Shown: positions 25,805 to 35,212, counted from the first letter of the stretch. The stretch is DNA of 64,000 nucleotides from J054 sp965223095 (GCA_965223095.1 OZ244979.1:3162001-3226000), one strand, 5' to 3'. Notes: generated from the letters alone by a model not told the origin. Program-made: numbers and translations.

Positions 25805-26200
25805 TATGGCCTCCATAACAATAATCCACGCACAAATCGGGCGCAGTTCCGAACAATCTGAACGCAGTGGATGTCTTGATACAAACGCCCGAGAACCGGA
25901 CGGATAGCTGAAAGGCAGGCCAAAACTTAGATCGCGGGCGAAGGGTGAACCATGCGCCGAAGAAATTCAAGAAGTTAGGCAGTGTTTGTAAATAAACTTA
26001 TAAAATACAATGCCTTATGCCATCAGGTGGTGCCATTTTACCCCCCGCGACGGCATGGGAAACGCATACTGTCGGACAATGGCCGACCACGTAACGGTCG
26101 AAATTTCCTTGCGTCGGTAAACTCTAGCGGGCGATGGACCCTCATTTTGCTGATCGCGCATCATTCGCCGCTCGCGTAAATGACCGCGCTAAGCATCTGA
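25805..26200. other. 396-base gap upstream of the cold-shock gene
   Basis: No gene. Long structured 5' leaders are common for cold-shock genes and would lie here on the minus strand. 25982-26012 is A+T rich and is a possible promoter area, but no hexamer pair with correct spacing stood out. Confidence 0.4.
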
Positions 26201-26920
26201 TCAGTACATATTCGCACTTTCAATCATTTGTGTGGTTTCTTCACCGTAGACTTTCACCACCATGTGACGGTCGGGATCCAAGCGCATAACCGTTTTACCC
26301 ATGGACTCGCGGCGCTGCTGACGTAGCTTAGCCTCAGCGTCGGATAAGCGCTTGGCCACCGCGTGCATGGCTAGCCACGCATCGAAATAGCGTTCCGCGT
26401 AAGCCTCCAGCGCGGTCAAGTGCTCCTCTGGTGATCCAAAGACCAGCAAGAAAACCGGTGAACTGTAAGCACGCATATGCAGCAGCCGTGACGGTTGCAA
26501 CACAAAACGGTCGTCAAGGCGCGCCTCCTCGTATACACGCCCGACGGCTGCGTATTTTTCGAGGTAGCTATCGATATCGGTAACGATGTCAGTGTCCGGA
26601 AATAGATCGACGGACACTTGGCTTCCCTGCGCCATCAGCATACCCTCGAACAGATAGCGCGGGGTGTCGTACTGCGGTTCTGGAATCAAATGGATGTTGA
26701 AATAGCGAACGCCTGGCATGATATCAATTGAAACGCTTGAACCTTTTAATAACCGTTCGCCGGTGAAAGTTTTGACGTAGCCGGTGCTTTCTCCCGCAAG
26801 ATTCCGCAGATTGAGCAGCTGATCATATTCTGGCAACTGGCGCGCATGGAGCTCAGCGAGAATCCGCGTTTCGAGGGACTGGCCTAGTGTATGAATCGGA
26901 CTGAGTTGCTCATCGCTCAT
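26201..26920 (-). CDS. ferredoxin-dependent bilin reductase (HY2/PcyA)-like protein
   Basis: 239 residues, the size of bilin reductases. Similarity by eye to PcyA/PebA proteins is spread along the chain: NIHLIPEPQYDTP (76-87; compare FPEP-Y-LP in PcyA), VSVDLFPDTD (102-111; compare the A-DL-P segment with the catalytic Asp), SSPVFLLV (153-160; compare the family SPDYLF-type strand) and LDPDRHMVVKVYGEE (214-228) then TQMIE (compare DP-R-L-FGEEW-ERYI). Such enzymes reduce biliverdin to phytobilins with ferredoxin electrons. No haem oxygenase or phytochrome is adjacent. It is coupled to the MFS gene upstream. The ATG at 26920 has GGAAGG at ideal spacing. A distant homologue with another tetrapyrrole substrate is possible. 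Confidence 0.6.
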   Translation of the reverse strand: MSDEQLSPIHTLGQSLETRILAELHARQLPEYDQLLNLRNLAGESTGYVKTFTGERLLKGSSVSIDIMPGVRYFNIHLIPEPQYDTPRYLFEGMLMAQGSQVSVDLFPDTDIVTDIDSYLEKYAAVGRVYEEARLDDRFVLQPSRLLHMRAYSSPVFLLVFGSPEEHLTALEAYAERYFDAWLAMHAVAKRLSDAEAKLRQQRRESMGKTVMRLDPDRHMVVKVYGEETTQMIESANMY

Positions 26921-26949
26921 GTATTTTTCCTTCCAAATAAACTCAATGT

Positions 26950-28281
26950 TCACGCGCTACCATCAGGTTCCGTTGTACGCGGCGTCAATTCAACTTCGCC
27001 AGGTAGCCGGCAAACCAAGAGTGCCACAACGAAAAGTAGCGCATTGATCGCGCCGACCAAAATGAACGGAGCCGCTGGACTGATCGAATCAAAAAGTCGG
27101 CCACCCACGCTGGTAATGAACATCACGCCTGCGGCCCCAAAAAACGAGAACATACCGATTACTGAGCCACGATGCTCCTCCGGCGCCTCTTGGCCAATGA
27201 GGGTCTGGCTCGCTGTAATGGCACTCATCTGACCAATGCCAAGCAGCACGGCGGCCGGATACATCGCGCCACCGAGGGGGTTGGAGATTAGCCCCATCGC
27301 GGAATAACCAGCGGCGCACAAGGCCATGGCCAAGGCCATGGCGGGCGTGCGGCGCATGCGGTCATTGATGTAGCCCGCTAGGGGCGCCCAAATCAAAGCG
27401 CTGGTCATGACCAAGGCAAAAAAGCCACCAGCGGCCTTCGCCGCATCATCCGGCGACATTCCGGCAGCAACACCGGCCTGGTTCAGCCAAAGCGTGAAAA
27501 ATGTACCCACCACGACGAGGTCGGCGCGGGCGACAAACGCACAACCATAGGCCAACCCGATCCGTGTATTTTGACGCGCGGCACGAAACCCTTGGCCAAC
27601 ACTACTAGACAAAGACTGCGGCCGCGCAGCTTGCGCTGGACGCCCCGCTTTTAGGCCCAGGCGAATCAACACACTTAAGAACAGCGCGATAAGACACATG
27701 GTCAACATGGTATAGCGGCTAGCGGTCAATTGATCGTAGCCAGACTCGACGTACCAGTACGGCAACCGGGATAACACCACACCAATGAGAACGGCACCGA
27801 TACCGATACCAAAACCAGAGAACCCGACGAGCTTGCCTCGCGAATGCTCTGCCGGGTAGTCCGCTTGTATCGCCTGCACCATGACATTAACAATGGCGAT
27901 TCCAAAGGCGAGAAATATTCGTGTGGCCGTAAGCGAAGCAACGCTATCAACGTAACCGTAAAGTAGATAACCAACAGCGAGTATCAAACCGCCAATGGCA
28001 AATATTCCACGCCGCCCATAACGATCAGAAACCGCTCCAATAACAGAGCTCAGCGCCAGCATCACGATTTCGCCGTAAAAGACCATGTCCCCACTGACTC
28101 GGCCTTGCTCACTTGCCGCGACACCGATATTCACCGTCAGAACATACGGCTGAATGACGCTAATGAATGTTGTCAGACTGACGCCAAGGAAGGTGGCAAC
28201 CAGATAAGTCGCGACATGCGAAGCTTGGATACCACTTGCAAGTTCTATGGGACCAAATCGCTGTGGTTTAGATGGCAACAC
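26950..28281 (-). CDS. MFS transporter
   Basis: 443 residues with about twelve membrane helices. The MFS loop 2-3 motif is recognisable as GAVSDRYGRRGIF and its second-half counterpart as GYINDRMRRTPAM. A longer cytoplasmic loop lies near the middle (about residues 215-240). The GTG start has GGGAGG seven bases upstream. The stop is 29 bases before the bilin-reductase-like start, so the two are probably one operon. The transported compound is unknown; a tetrapyrrole or its precursor is a guess from context only. Confidence 0.88.
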   Translation of the reverse strand: MLPSKPQRFGPIELASGIQASHVATYLVATFLGVSLTTFISVIQPYVLTVNIGVAASEQGRVSGDMVFYGEIVMLALSSVIGAVSDRYGRRGIFAIGGLILAVGYLLYGYVDSVASLTATRIFLAFGIAIVNVMVQAIQADYPAEHSRGKLVGFSGFGIGIGAVLIGVVLSRLPYWYVESGYDQLTASRYTMLTMCLIALFLSVLIRLGLKAGRPAQAARPQSLSSSVGQGFRAARQNTRIGLAYGCAFVARADLVVVGTFFTLWLNQAGVAAGMSPDDAAKAAGGFFALVMTSALIWAPLAGYINDRMRRTPAMALAMALCAAGYSAMGLISNPLGGAMYPAAVLLGIGQMSAITASQTLIGQEAPEEHRGSVIGMFSFFGAAGVMFITSVGGRLFDSISPAAPFILVGAINALLFVVALLVCRLPGEVELTPRTTEPDGSA

Positions 28282-28587
28282 TCGTTGCCTCCCTATGATT
28301 AGACATGGAGCCGCTTAGCGGGCAGAGCTAGTTTAGCCAACCTAGTGTGCCGCCGTTGCGCGCCTAAGGCCAATCGCTTAGATCCTCGGGCAGCCGCAGC
28401 TTGCCTAAGCCCATTAAACCCCACTGTTTCCGTGCCACGATGGTAATCTCGGCCATCAAGCCGGCGCGACTGCGCCCACCAGATTGCCTCCGAAAAAGTT
28501 TTTCAGGCGTGTACAATAGCCGCCCCCAAATCGCGGCATGCAGTCCATGCGCAGACCGGGAATGATCTCAACAAAGGAAACAAATTC
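28282..28587. other. divergent gap between MFS and NmrA-like genes
   Basis: 306 bases, promoter territory for both directions. A TACAAT at 28512-28517 upstream of the NmrA-like gene could be a -10 element, but no -35 match sits at the correct distance. No gene. Confidence 0.4.
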
Positions 28588-29442
28588 ATGATCTTGCTGA
28601 CGGGTATCACCGGCAATAACGGTGGCGCAACCGCAACCGCCTTACTAGAGAAAGGCGTCAAATTTCGTGCCCTGGTTCGCGACCTCGATAAGGCGGCCGA
28701 ATGGGCAACCAAGGGTGTCGAGCTGGTGCAGGGCGACTTGAATGATTCGGCGTCGGTAAGCGCCGCACTGGAAGGCATAGACCGGGCCGTGTTGATTCTG
28801 CCGAACAGCCAAACCCAAGAACAACTCGAGCTAGCCTTTATAGAGACATCGAAAAATGCCGGCGTGAACTGGATACTGAAGCTATCCTCCCCCGAGGCCG
28901 TGCGCGGCACCAGCAGCCCAATTCCACTCGCGCATATCGCAGCCGAAGATGCCATCATGGCATCCGGTATGAACTGGACTTTTGTTCGCCCCAGCTTCTT
29001 CATGCAAAACCTACGCGGTACCGTTCCCCAAGCAAAAGACACGGGTAAATTATCTATGCCCATGGGTAACGGCACCGTGGCTTTAACCGACTGTGCCGAT
29101 GCCGGCGCCTTTATCGCCCACGTCTTAACAACGAATCCTGAACAACACCATGGTCAATGCTATGACATTACAGGGCCGGACGAGGTCATGAATTTTCACC
29201 AGGTCGCTCAGCTTATCGGCGAAGCCATTGGCCGGGATGTGGAATACGACGACTGTGATCCCGCTGCTTTCCAGGAAGCCATTCGTCCATACCACAGAAA
29301 CCAATGGCACTCCGATGCCGTAGCCTACTTGTTCGCGGAAATCGCCAACGGCGCCACGCCGGGAATAAAAACCAATACTTTTCAAGAAATCATGGGCCGA
29401 CCCGGAACGTCGTTTAGAGAATTCTTGGAGAAAATCGCCTAG
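28588..29442 (+). CDS. NmrA-like atypical SDR NAD(P)-binding protein
   Basis: 284 residues. A Rossmann fold begins MILLTGITGNNGG (glycine-rich NAD(P) motif) and continues with RALVRDLDKA, VQGDLNDSASV, KLSSPEAV and NWTFVRPSFFMQNL, as in NmrA/HSCARG-like and quinone-oxidoreductase QorB-type proteins. The classical Tyr-x3-Lys pair is not evident, so it may be a redox sensor or an atypical reductase. A good ribosome site (AAAGGAAA) precedes the ATG. It is monocistronic. Confidence 0.85.
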   Translation: MILLTGITGNNGGATATALLEKGVKFRALVRDLDKAAEWATKGVELVQGDLNDSASVSAALEGIDRAVLILPNSQTQEQLELAFIETSKNAGVNWILKLSSPEAVRGTSSPIPLAHIAAEDAIMASGMNWTFVRPSFFMQNLRGTVPQAKDTGKLSMPMGNGTVALTDCADAGAFIAHVLTTNPEQHHGQCYDITGPDEVMNFHQVAQLIGEAIGRDVEYDDCDPAAFQEAIRPYHRNQWHSDAVAYLFAEIANGATPGIKTNTFQEIMGRPGTSFREFLEKIA

Positions 29443-29869
29443 CCTCGGCGCAACCCTGCTAACCCATTTGCGCAGCTCCGCTTTGGCCAACTAGCATACG
29501 GACTAAGATCTTAGTTTTCTAAATCGGCATGAGGTTACCGAACTGATCAATATTCCGAGGAGGAAACCCGGGACAAACTCTCGATAGCCCGTAGCTCGGT
29601 GACCACAAGCCCATATGAACAATGAGTCGGTTGGCAGCCCAGATTCAGTCAAACAGAAAACAATCCGCGGAAATCAAAGCCGCCTATCCACATCCCAATA
29701 CTTGCCGAGCTAATTCGATGGCTGAGCTGCTGGTGTCGGATACCTGGATACAAAATACACTAGGCCCCAAATACCTTAAGAACCCGTGCCAGAGCCGCGT
29801 AAAATAGTCGGCGTTCAATACCCACTGCCCAATGATTTCCGAGTACATTGATCAGGTAGCCCAAGACCA
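29443..29869. other. 427-base gap, NmrA-like to DCC gene
   Basis: No credible gene. An open frame at 29622-29807 lacks a ribosome site and family features. No terminator with a T-run was seen. Confidence 0.45.
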
Positions 29870-30328
29870 TTGCTAAGTGACACAGAAGCTTATTCGTTCA
29901 CACAGGATCCGCTCGTTCCTAAATTCGAGGTACCGAGACTATTCACGGTAATGGATGCGAGTTGCGGATTGTGTGCCAAAGGCGCTCATTGGATCGCAAA
30001 GCATGACCACGAGCGTCAATTTCGCATTGTCCCGATGCAGTCACAACTAGGCTCGGCGTTGATGCGCCACTATGCCATGGACCCCGGCGACCCTACATCG
30101 TGGCTGTTTGTGCAAGACGGTCTAGCCTATGTATCTCTGGATGCAATGATTCGCGTCGGCCGCGTGCTCGGCGGCCTGGGCGTACTGCTCACGATATTGC
30201 GCATCTTGCCCAGGACATTGCAGGATAAGCTATATGGCTACGTGGCCCGGCGCCGCCATCGATTCTTTAAGCCCGTGGAACTTTGCGAGCTGCCGGATCC
30301 CGACATTCAGAGCCGACTACTTCTATGA
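29870..30328 (+). CDS. DCC-family (DUF393) thiol-disulfide protein
   Basis: 152 residues. The family motif is MDASCGLCAKGAHWI near residues 28-42 (CxxC preceded by Asp), then RFRIVPMQSQLG-type and a C-terminal LLTILRILPRTLQDKLYGYVARRR segment typical of DCC proteins. The family is predicted to be thioredoxin-like redox proteins. The start is uncertain: TTG at 29870 is the only start-like codon ahead of the motif with room for the N-terminal strand, and the frame is closed by TGA at 29849. The stop overlaps the next ATG (ATGA), so the pair is coupled. Confidence 0.78.
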   Translation: MLSDTEAYSFTQDPLVPKFEVPRLFTVMDASCGLCAKGAHWIAKHDHERQFRIVPMQSQLGSALMRHYAMDPGDPTSWLFVQDGLAYVSLDAMIRVGRVLGGLGVLLTILRILPRTLQDKLYGYVARRRHRFFKPVELCELPDPDIQSRLLL

Positions 30329-31980
30329 AAATCTTGATCCTCGGTGGCTATGGCGTGTTTGGCGGACGGCTGGCTCAGCTGCTGGCCGATCTGGCCGACT
30401 TGGAACTACTAATCGCGGGACGAAGCTTGGACAAGGCGGAAGCTTTTTGCAGAGCAAATGGCCACGCCGGCAGGCTTGCACCCTTACAGGTTGAGCGCAA
30501 TGGAATCGATACGCAACTGGCGTCGAATATACCTGATTTGCTTATCGATGCTTCCGGTCCCTTCCAGGAATACGGCGATGACCCCTACGGTGTCGTTCGC
30601 GCTTGCCTAAGACACAAAGTGGACTATTTGGATTTCGCGGACGGCTCGGCGTTCGTATCTGGCATTAATCAATTCGATGCATTGGCCAAAGATGTCGGCA
30701 TTTTTGTGCTCTCGGGGGTCAGTAGTTTCCCGGTTCTGACGGCCGCGGTGATCACCGAGTTCAGCCAGCAAATGCGCGTGCGGTCGGTCATCGGCGGCAT
30801 CGCGCCGTCACCCTATGCCGGCGTAGGTATGAACGTGATGCGCGCCGTGGTGGGCTATGCCGGCGGCAATGTGAAACTAAAAAGAAATGGCAAGTTCATC
30901 GACGCCAAGGGCTTAACGGAAAGCCTACGCTATACCATCGCGGTGCCCGGGCGACTGCCGCTGCAAAACCTGCACTTCTCGCTGGTGGACGTACCCGATT
31001 TGCAAGTTATCCCTGCCAGCTTCAATGACATCAGGGATATCTGGATGGGTGCGGGCCCGGTACCAGAATTCTTACATCGCGTGTTAAACCTACTGGCAAA
31101 ATTGCGCGCCCGTTTCGGATTACCATCGTATTTACCGTTGGCGCCCGTCTTCTATCAGGTACTCAATCTTATGAAGTTCGGCGAACATCGCGGCGGCATG
31201 TTCATTGAAGTCGCTGGCAGCAGCAACCAGGGTGAGGAGCGTCGATCTTGGCACTTGCTTGCCGAAGGCGACGATGGTCCCTATATACCTTCAATGGCCA
31301 TCGAACTCATTGTGCGCAAGCTGATCGACGGTACCCGCCCCGAAAACGGGGCACGTCCCGCGGTCTCTGAACTAAGCCTCAGTGACTATGACCGCGCATT
31401 TGCCAACCGAAAAATTTACACCGGATTTCGTTGCCCATCACCAGCAGAAACCTCGCTATTCACCCAGGTGTTGGGCGATGCTTTTAAAAAACTCCCAGCA
31501 TCGCTGCGAGCTTTTCATCTCGCTGAGCACGTCGATTGGCGCGGCAAGGCAAGCGTTCGTGCGGCCAACAATGCTATCGGCCGACTCATCGCCAGGATCA
31601 TCGGCTTCCCAACACATGACGAAACTTGCGATGTTCATGTGCGTGTAGAAAAGACACCCATTGGGGAACAGTGGTATCGCCGGATTGGCGATAACGAATT
31701 TCAAAGCGCCCTAAGCTTGGGCTGCGGCCGAGAAGACCATTTGCTGTGCGAAAGCTTTGGCCCAATAACCGTTGCACTGGCCCTGGTTTGGCAGGCCGAA
31801 AAACTCTATCTCGTCCCGCGGCGCTGGCGACTGTGGCGACTCCCACTACCTAGTTTCTTACTCCCAAAAGGCGATAGCTACGAATGCGACGATGATGGTT
31901 TTTTCACGTTCGACGTGGACATCGTCGCGCCCATCATTGGCCGACTCGTGGCGTATCGAGGCAAGCTGCGGAAAACTTAG
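30325..31980 (+). CDS. saccharopine-reductase-like protein fused to DUF4166
   Basis: 551 residues. Residues 1-350 form a saccharopine dehydrogenase-like Rossmann unit starting MKILILGGYGVFGGRLAQLL, with DLLIDASGPFQ and VDYLDFADGSAF. From about 385 to 551 is a DUF4166 domain (LPASLRAFHL, FGPITVALALVW, DDDGFFTFDVDI). The fused arrangement is known but uncharacterised. It probably binds NAD(P) and a lipophilic or acyl partner; the reaction is unknown. It is coupled by ATGA overlap to the DCC protein, suggesting a shared redox function. No terminator was seen behind it. Confidence 0.85.
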   Translation: MKILILGGYGVFGGRLAQLLADLADLELLIAGRSLDKAEAFCRANGHAGRLAPLQVERNGIDTQLASNIPDLLIDASGPFQEYGDDPYGVVRACLRHKVDYLDFADGSAFVSGINQFDALAKDVGIFVLSGVSSFPVLTAAVITEFSQQMRVRSVIGGIAPSPYAGVGMNVMRAVVGYAGGNVKLKRNGKFIDAKGLTESLRYTIAVPGRLPLQNLHFSLVDVPDLQVIPASFNDIRDIWMGAGPVPEFLHRVLNLLAKLRARFGLPSYLPLAPVFYQVLNLMKFGEHRGGMFIEVAGSSNQGEERRSWHLLAEGDDGPYIPSMAIELIVRKLIDGTRPENGARPAVSELSLSDYDRAFANRKIYTGFRCPSPAETSLFTQVLGDAFKKLPASLRAFHLAEHVDWRGKASVRAANNAIGRLIARIIGFPTHDETCDVHVRVEKTPIGEQWYRRIGDNEFQSALSLGCGREDHLLCESFGPITVALALVWQAEKLYLVPRRWRLWRLPLPSFLLPKGDSYECDDDGFFTFDVDIVAPIIGRLVAYRGKLRKT

Positions 31981-32238
31981 CAGCTAATCCATAGACCTCA
32001 TGAGAAGCTATTCAGCCACCAAAACACTGCTGCAAAACCCGGGGACCCCTGTAAGCAGCGAATTACCTGGCAAACTACGCCAGCGGAGGCCACGCTGCGC
32101 ACGCACAAGGGGCTATATCCGGTTCGTCAGCGTGCCCCGAAAACAAGTCGATGTGGTTCTTGGAAGCTAACTAAGCTTGCTCGATCGCACAATTAATCGG
32201 ACTCTCGATGGTATTCGCGAGCAAGATATAGCCAGTCA

Positions 32239-32787
32239 TTACGATTCCGGTTCGCGCCAATCCTTCACCGGCACTCCATCGCGAAACTGATCTCGGAAAG
32301 ACTCATATGTTTTTTCGAGCCAATGCTCGGGATCCTCTTGATCGCGCACATAAACCTTGCGCGGCGTGTCAACTGACGACGTTATCGATATGGCGTTGAT
32401 CCACGGGACCGCCCTAGCCTTTTCCAGGAGCTGAACGGCCGGTGGAAACGATCGGGTCACGCCAGGCTCAAGTTCATGGAAATTGAGCATGGGACCAAAG
32501 CCCTCACTGTCTTCTGGATTAACCAAAATCTTGGTTACTTGCGGGCTATCATCGATACTTCCGAAACCCATTAACCACGCGCAGCGATAGTCACGGCAGG
32601 TCCTGGGTCGATTTTCATAAATCGTACAGCAGCCGCCAATGTTACCGATATCGCAGTGGCGGCAAAGCGTCCATGCCTGCTTGGCAAAAGGGGTACCGTC
32701 CTCGCCAACCTCGTTAATTTCCAACAAATCACAACACAGGTTACAGGAGCCGCAGCTGCGCAGATTACTCACTAACGAATACCTCAC
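32239..32787 (-). CDS. YkgJ-type cysteine-cluster (zinc/iron-chelating) protein
   Basis: 182 residues. The N-terminal CGSCNLCCDLLEI and following CRHCDIGNIGGCCTIYENRP plus CRDYRCAW form the eight-cysteine cluster of the YkgJ/UPF0153 family, predicted to bind Zn or an Fe-S centre. Function in the family is unclear; some members serve maturation of other proteins. The start is GTG at 32787 or GTG at 32772, both close to the first Cys. It is a single gene, with a 389-base gap behind it up to the accessory island. Confidence 0.82.
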   Translation of the reverse strand: MRYSLVSNLRSCGSCNLCCDLLEINEVGEDGTPFAKQAWTLCRHCDIGNIGGCCTIYENRPRTCRDYRCAWLMGFGSIDDSPQVTKILVNPEDSEGFGPMLNFHELEPGVTRSFPPAVQLLEKARAVPWINAISITSSVDTPRKVYVRDQEDPEHWLEKTYESFRDQFRDGVPVKDWREPES

Positions 32788-33176
32788 TGTCGCGCTAACA
32801 CGATGACTGCCGCCGCTAGGCGGCCGACAACTGACCCGCCAGGTCCAAGCAGGCTCATCATGCGAGCGCGTTTAAATACTAAGTAATGTTTAACCTTACT
32901 GTCAGGACCAGCCAACTCGCAAATAATTGTACCCGAACACATTTTCCATAAGTCTGATAGGCAGGACAAACCTACACCGGAGTAAACATCGTTGTTGGTG
33001 CTCCGCAAGTCGGTAGCAGAATCAAACCTACGAATTCAGTATCCACCGACACTTCACCACTTGCACCAGCCTTAGACTGGACAGCAGATAGCGGCGGGCC
33101 ATCTAGAAACGGTCTCAACCAAGTGAGTCGGCAGCACGTATAATAGAAGCATGAGTTTCATTTAGAGCTTTATCAT
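32788..33176. other. gap at the start of the accessory island
   Basis: 389 bases. A 74-codon minus-strand frame (32784-33008) abuts the YkgJ-type gene but has no recognisable features. A TATAAT is present at 33139-33144. No gene supported. Confidence 0.4.
33139..33144 (+). promoter_or_regulatory. candidate -10 box TATAAT
   Basis: A perfect -10 hexamer 33 bases before the oxygenase ATG. The sequence 17 bases upstream does not resemble TTGACA, so a regulator-dependent promoter or chance match is possible. Confidence 0.35.
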
Positions 33177-33875
33177 ATGCCTGATTTTATCTATACAAAA
33201 AAGAACGCACTTCCCAACGAATTTTGCGACAGGCTAATTGCTACACACCGCTCTCACCCCGGTGTCCGGGCAGGCGAAACTAGTACCGGTGTCGACAACA
33301 ACAAAAAAACCAGCCATGATCTTTGCATCGACAGCCATGAGGACCTGCAAGATATCCGCAGCGAATTGCTCGAATATACTTTAGAACACGTCACTGACTA
33401 TTTTGTGGAACACCCCTTTGCGGGCAGCGTGTTACCAACGATAGCCAACCAAAAGTCCGGGGAAACGATTGAGCTGACAATTGATAATATTGGGCATATT
33501 CATAGAGACTTGCTGAAGGCGCTTATACCCGGCTTGTTTCGATCCGGCACGATTAACCTACAACGCTATGAATTGGGAAAGGGCGGCTACCCCCATTGGC
33601 ACTGTGAAATATTTCCCGATGCGGCGTTTGAAGGCCTGCACAGGCTGGTATTCTGGATGTACTACTTGAATGATGTAGCAAGCGGCGGCGAAACCGAATT
33701 TTATTTTCAAAATAAGTCAATCCGGCCTGAGAAAGGAACAATCGTTATTGCACCCGCTGGGTTTACTCATACTCATCGCGGGAATACTCCAGAATCCAAC
33801 GATAAATACATTGCAACATCCTGGCTGCTTTACAGCCGCGCTGGCGAGCTTAGGGCCGGCGCAACGTCCCTATGA
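33177..33875 (+). CDS. 2-oxoglutarate/Fe(II)-dependent oxygenase (prolyl-hydroxylase-like)
   Basis: 232 residues. The double-stranded beta-helix is visible from about 120: INLQRYELGKGGYPHWHCE supplies the proximal His-x-acid pair (H142-C-E144), then LVFWMYYLNDVASGGETEFY, typical of P4H-type oxygenases, and a distal His in PAGFTHTHRGN near 198-200. It would hydroxylate a protein or small molecule. This is the first of at least six such enzymes in the next 15 kb. It starts MPDFIYTKKN; the ribosome site is weak. Monocistronic. Confidence 0.83.
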   Translation: MPDFIYTKKNALPNEFCDRLIATHRSHPGVRAGETSTGVDNNKKTSHDLCIDSHEDLQDIRSELLEYTLEHVTDYFVEHPFAGSVLPTIANQKSGETIELTIDNIGHIHRDLLKALIPGLFRSGTINLQRYELGKGGYPHWHCEIFPDAAFEGLHRLVFWMYYLNDVASGGETEFYFQNKSIRPEKGTIVIAPAGFTHTHRGNTPESNDKYIATSWLLYSRAGELRAGATSL

Positions 33876-34125
33876 GCAGCGCAGGAAACTCGGCTCTCAC
33901 TAAGTCGAAATCGAATTGAAAACTAGGCTCAATAGATGGATTGGCGGCCTAGTTGCCGATCAATTGTCTGCATTGACAAAAATGACTCGCAACTCTTGCT
34001 CATTCTAAGACACAGACTCGTGCGACAGCGCACACCGACTAGCCAAAACTATTACTTAGAGTGGTACCGGGACATATATATGGGGGATATGGATTTGCGT
34101 ATCGCGTGGGAGTGTTTAGGCAAAA

Positions 34126-34857
34126 TCACGCCTTCCGGGACCTAAGCCAGCCAAATAGGCCTAGTGCCGACCCAAACAACCATATAGCGGATGGCACTGG
34201 CACCACGGCGACACCAAAATAATTACCATCCACGACTGGCAAGACAAAGTGCAATCGAGTTTTCTCGCGTGGGCGCTGCGCACCTGAGGGCATGCCAAAG
34301 TACCAAGCTTGGCTAGCGTCGCCATTTAGCTCCTGACCGTACCAATAGAGCTTACTCTTCAAGTTACTAAACGGCCCCGTATTCTGCAATCCACCGCCAC
34401 TAACTGCATTACCATCCTCGTCAAAGAACGCAATGTTGTCTAGTGTCTCATAGAACAATGAAGCCATTTCTGAAGCATTCGGTCCTGTAGATACGACGTT
34501 GTAACCGCAATCGGTACCGCTGTAGGAAAAATCGTCAACGCAGCCATCATTGTCAATATCGATAAACGCTGGCAGGCGCCATTGGTTCGAACCCAAGTAA
34601 TTCGCCGCGTTCATAGCCGCAACAAATGACACGGCGCTGTCCCAATTCATTTTGCCGGCTGCATCAATCCCTGACACTCCAAATGTGTTGGATGCCGACA
34701 AATTGGCATCGGCCAACCAAGTGATATCAAGCACATCGTCATAATACACTTGGTAATCGGTTCCGCCTGAAGTTGATGGCAACCCACCGATCAATGCCGA
34801 CTGTACAATTCCGGAAAAAAATAGCAGGACCAGTAAGGCCGACGATCTAAATATCAT
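34126..34857 (-). CDS. second DUF1566-like PEP-CTERM-type secreted protein
   Basis: 243 residues, same length and layout as the protein at 20528-21259. It has a signal peptide (1-20), SGGTDYQVYYDDVLDITWLA, SNQWRLPAF and MASLFYETLDN, then NTGPFSN, and the tail VVPVPSAIWLFGSALGLF followed by GWLRSRKA. This tail is the classic form, ending at the basic cluster. The domain contains Asp-rich DIDNDGCVDD, which could bind calcium. The ATG at 34857 follows AGGGAA at good spacing, and 13 upstream codons are probably untranslated. It is a possible exported substrate of the surrounding enzymes, but that is inference. Confidence 0.86.
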   Translation of the reverse strand: MIFRSSALLVLLFFSGIVQSALIGGLPSTSGGTDYQVYYDDVLDITWLADANLSASNTFGVSGIDAAGKMNWDSAVSFVAAMNAANYLGSNQWRLPAFIDIDNDGCVDDFSYSGTDCGYNVVSTGPNASEMASLFYETLDNIAFFDEDGNAVSGGGLQNTGPFSNLKSKLYWYGQELNGDASQAWYFGMPSGAQRPREKTRLHFVLPVVDGNYFGVAVVPVPSAIWLFGSALGLFGWLRSRKA

Positions 34858-35212
34858 GTGCTTTTCCCTAACGTAAGAAACAACGCAATACCGCATTGCG
34901 ACAACCTATCTTGATTGTTACACCCCTATGCACGGGATCAGCTGCGCTGATAAAAAGGCTAACATTGATGATAATGCAGGCACAAGGGATTTTGATTTTG
35001 TCAAATCCGACGGCGCGAGAAAGCCACTACTCTAAAGCCCTCAACGAATCCAGACAATCGATCGGGCGCACGTAGTGCGCGAACCAGCACGGTCAAAAAC
35101 GTAATAGGACGGCGACAGAACAATCATATGCCGGCGTGTCTATCGGCGAGAAGCCCCGCCTACTTGCTGCATTTGATCTTACACCGATTCGGCAAATCTA
35201 CAGCTGGTGCAG
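34858..35212. other. 355-base gap between PEP-CTERM and oxygenase genes
   Basis: Both flanking genes read on the minus strand. I see no gene, strong hairpin or recognisable promoter. Confidence 0.4.

Noticed and set aside
25418..25861. 147-codon plus-strand frame across the cold-shock gene
   Set aside because: It is antisense to the terminator and a clear CspA-family gene.
32784..33008. 74-codon minus-strand frame overlapping the YkgJ-type gene by four bases
   Set aside because: The overlap is suggestive of coupling, but the translation matches nothing I know and no ribosome site is present. Left as a possibility only.
34587..34600. GGTTCGAACCC resembling a tRNA T-arm
   Set aside because: It is inside the coding sequence of the PEP-CTERM protein and no acceptor or anticodon arms surround it.
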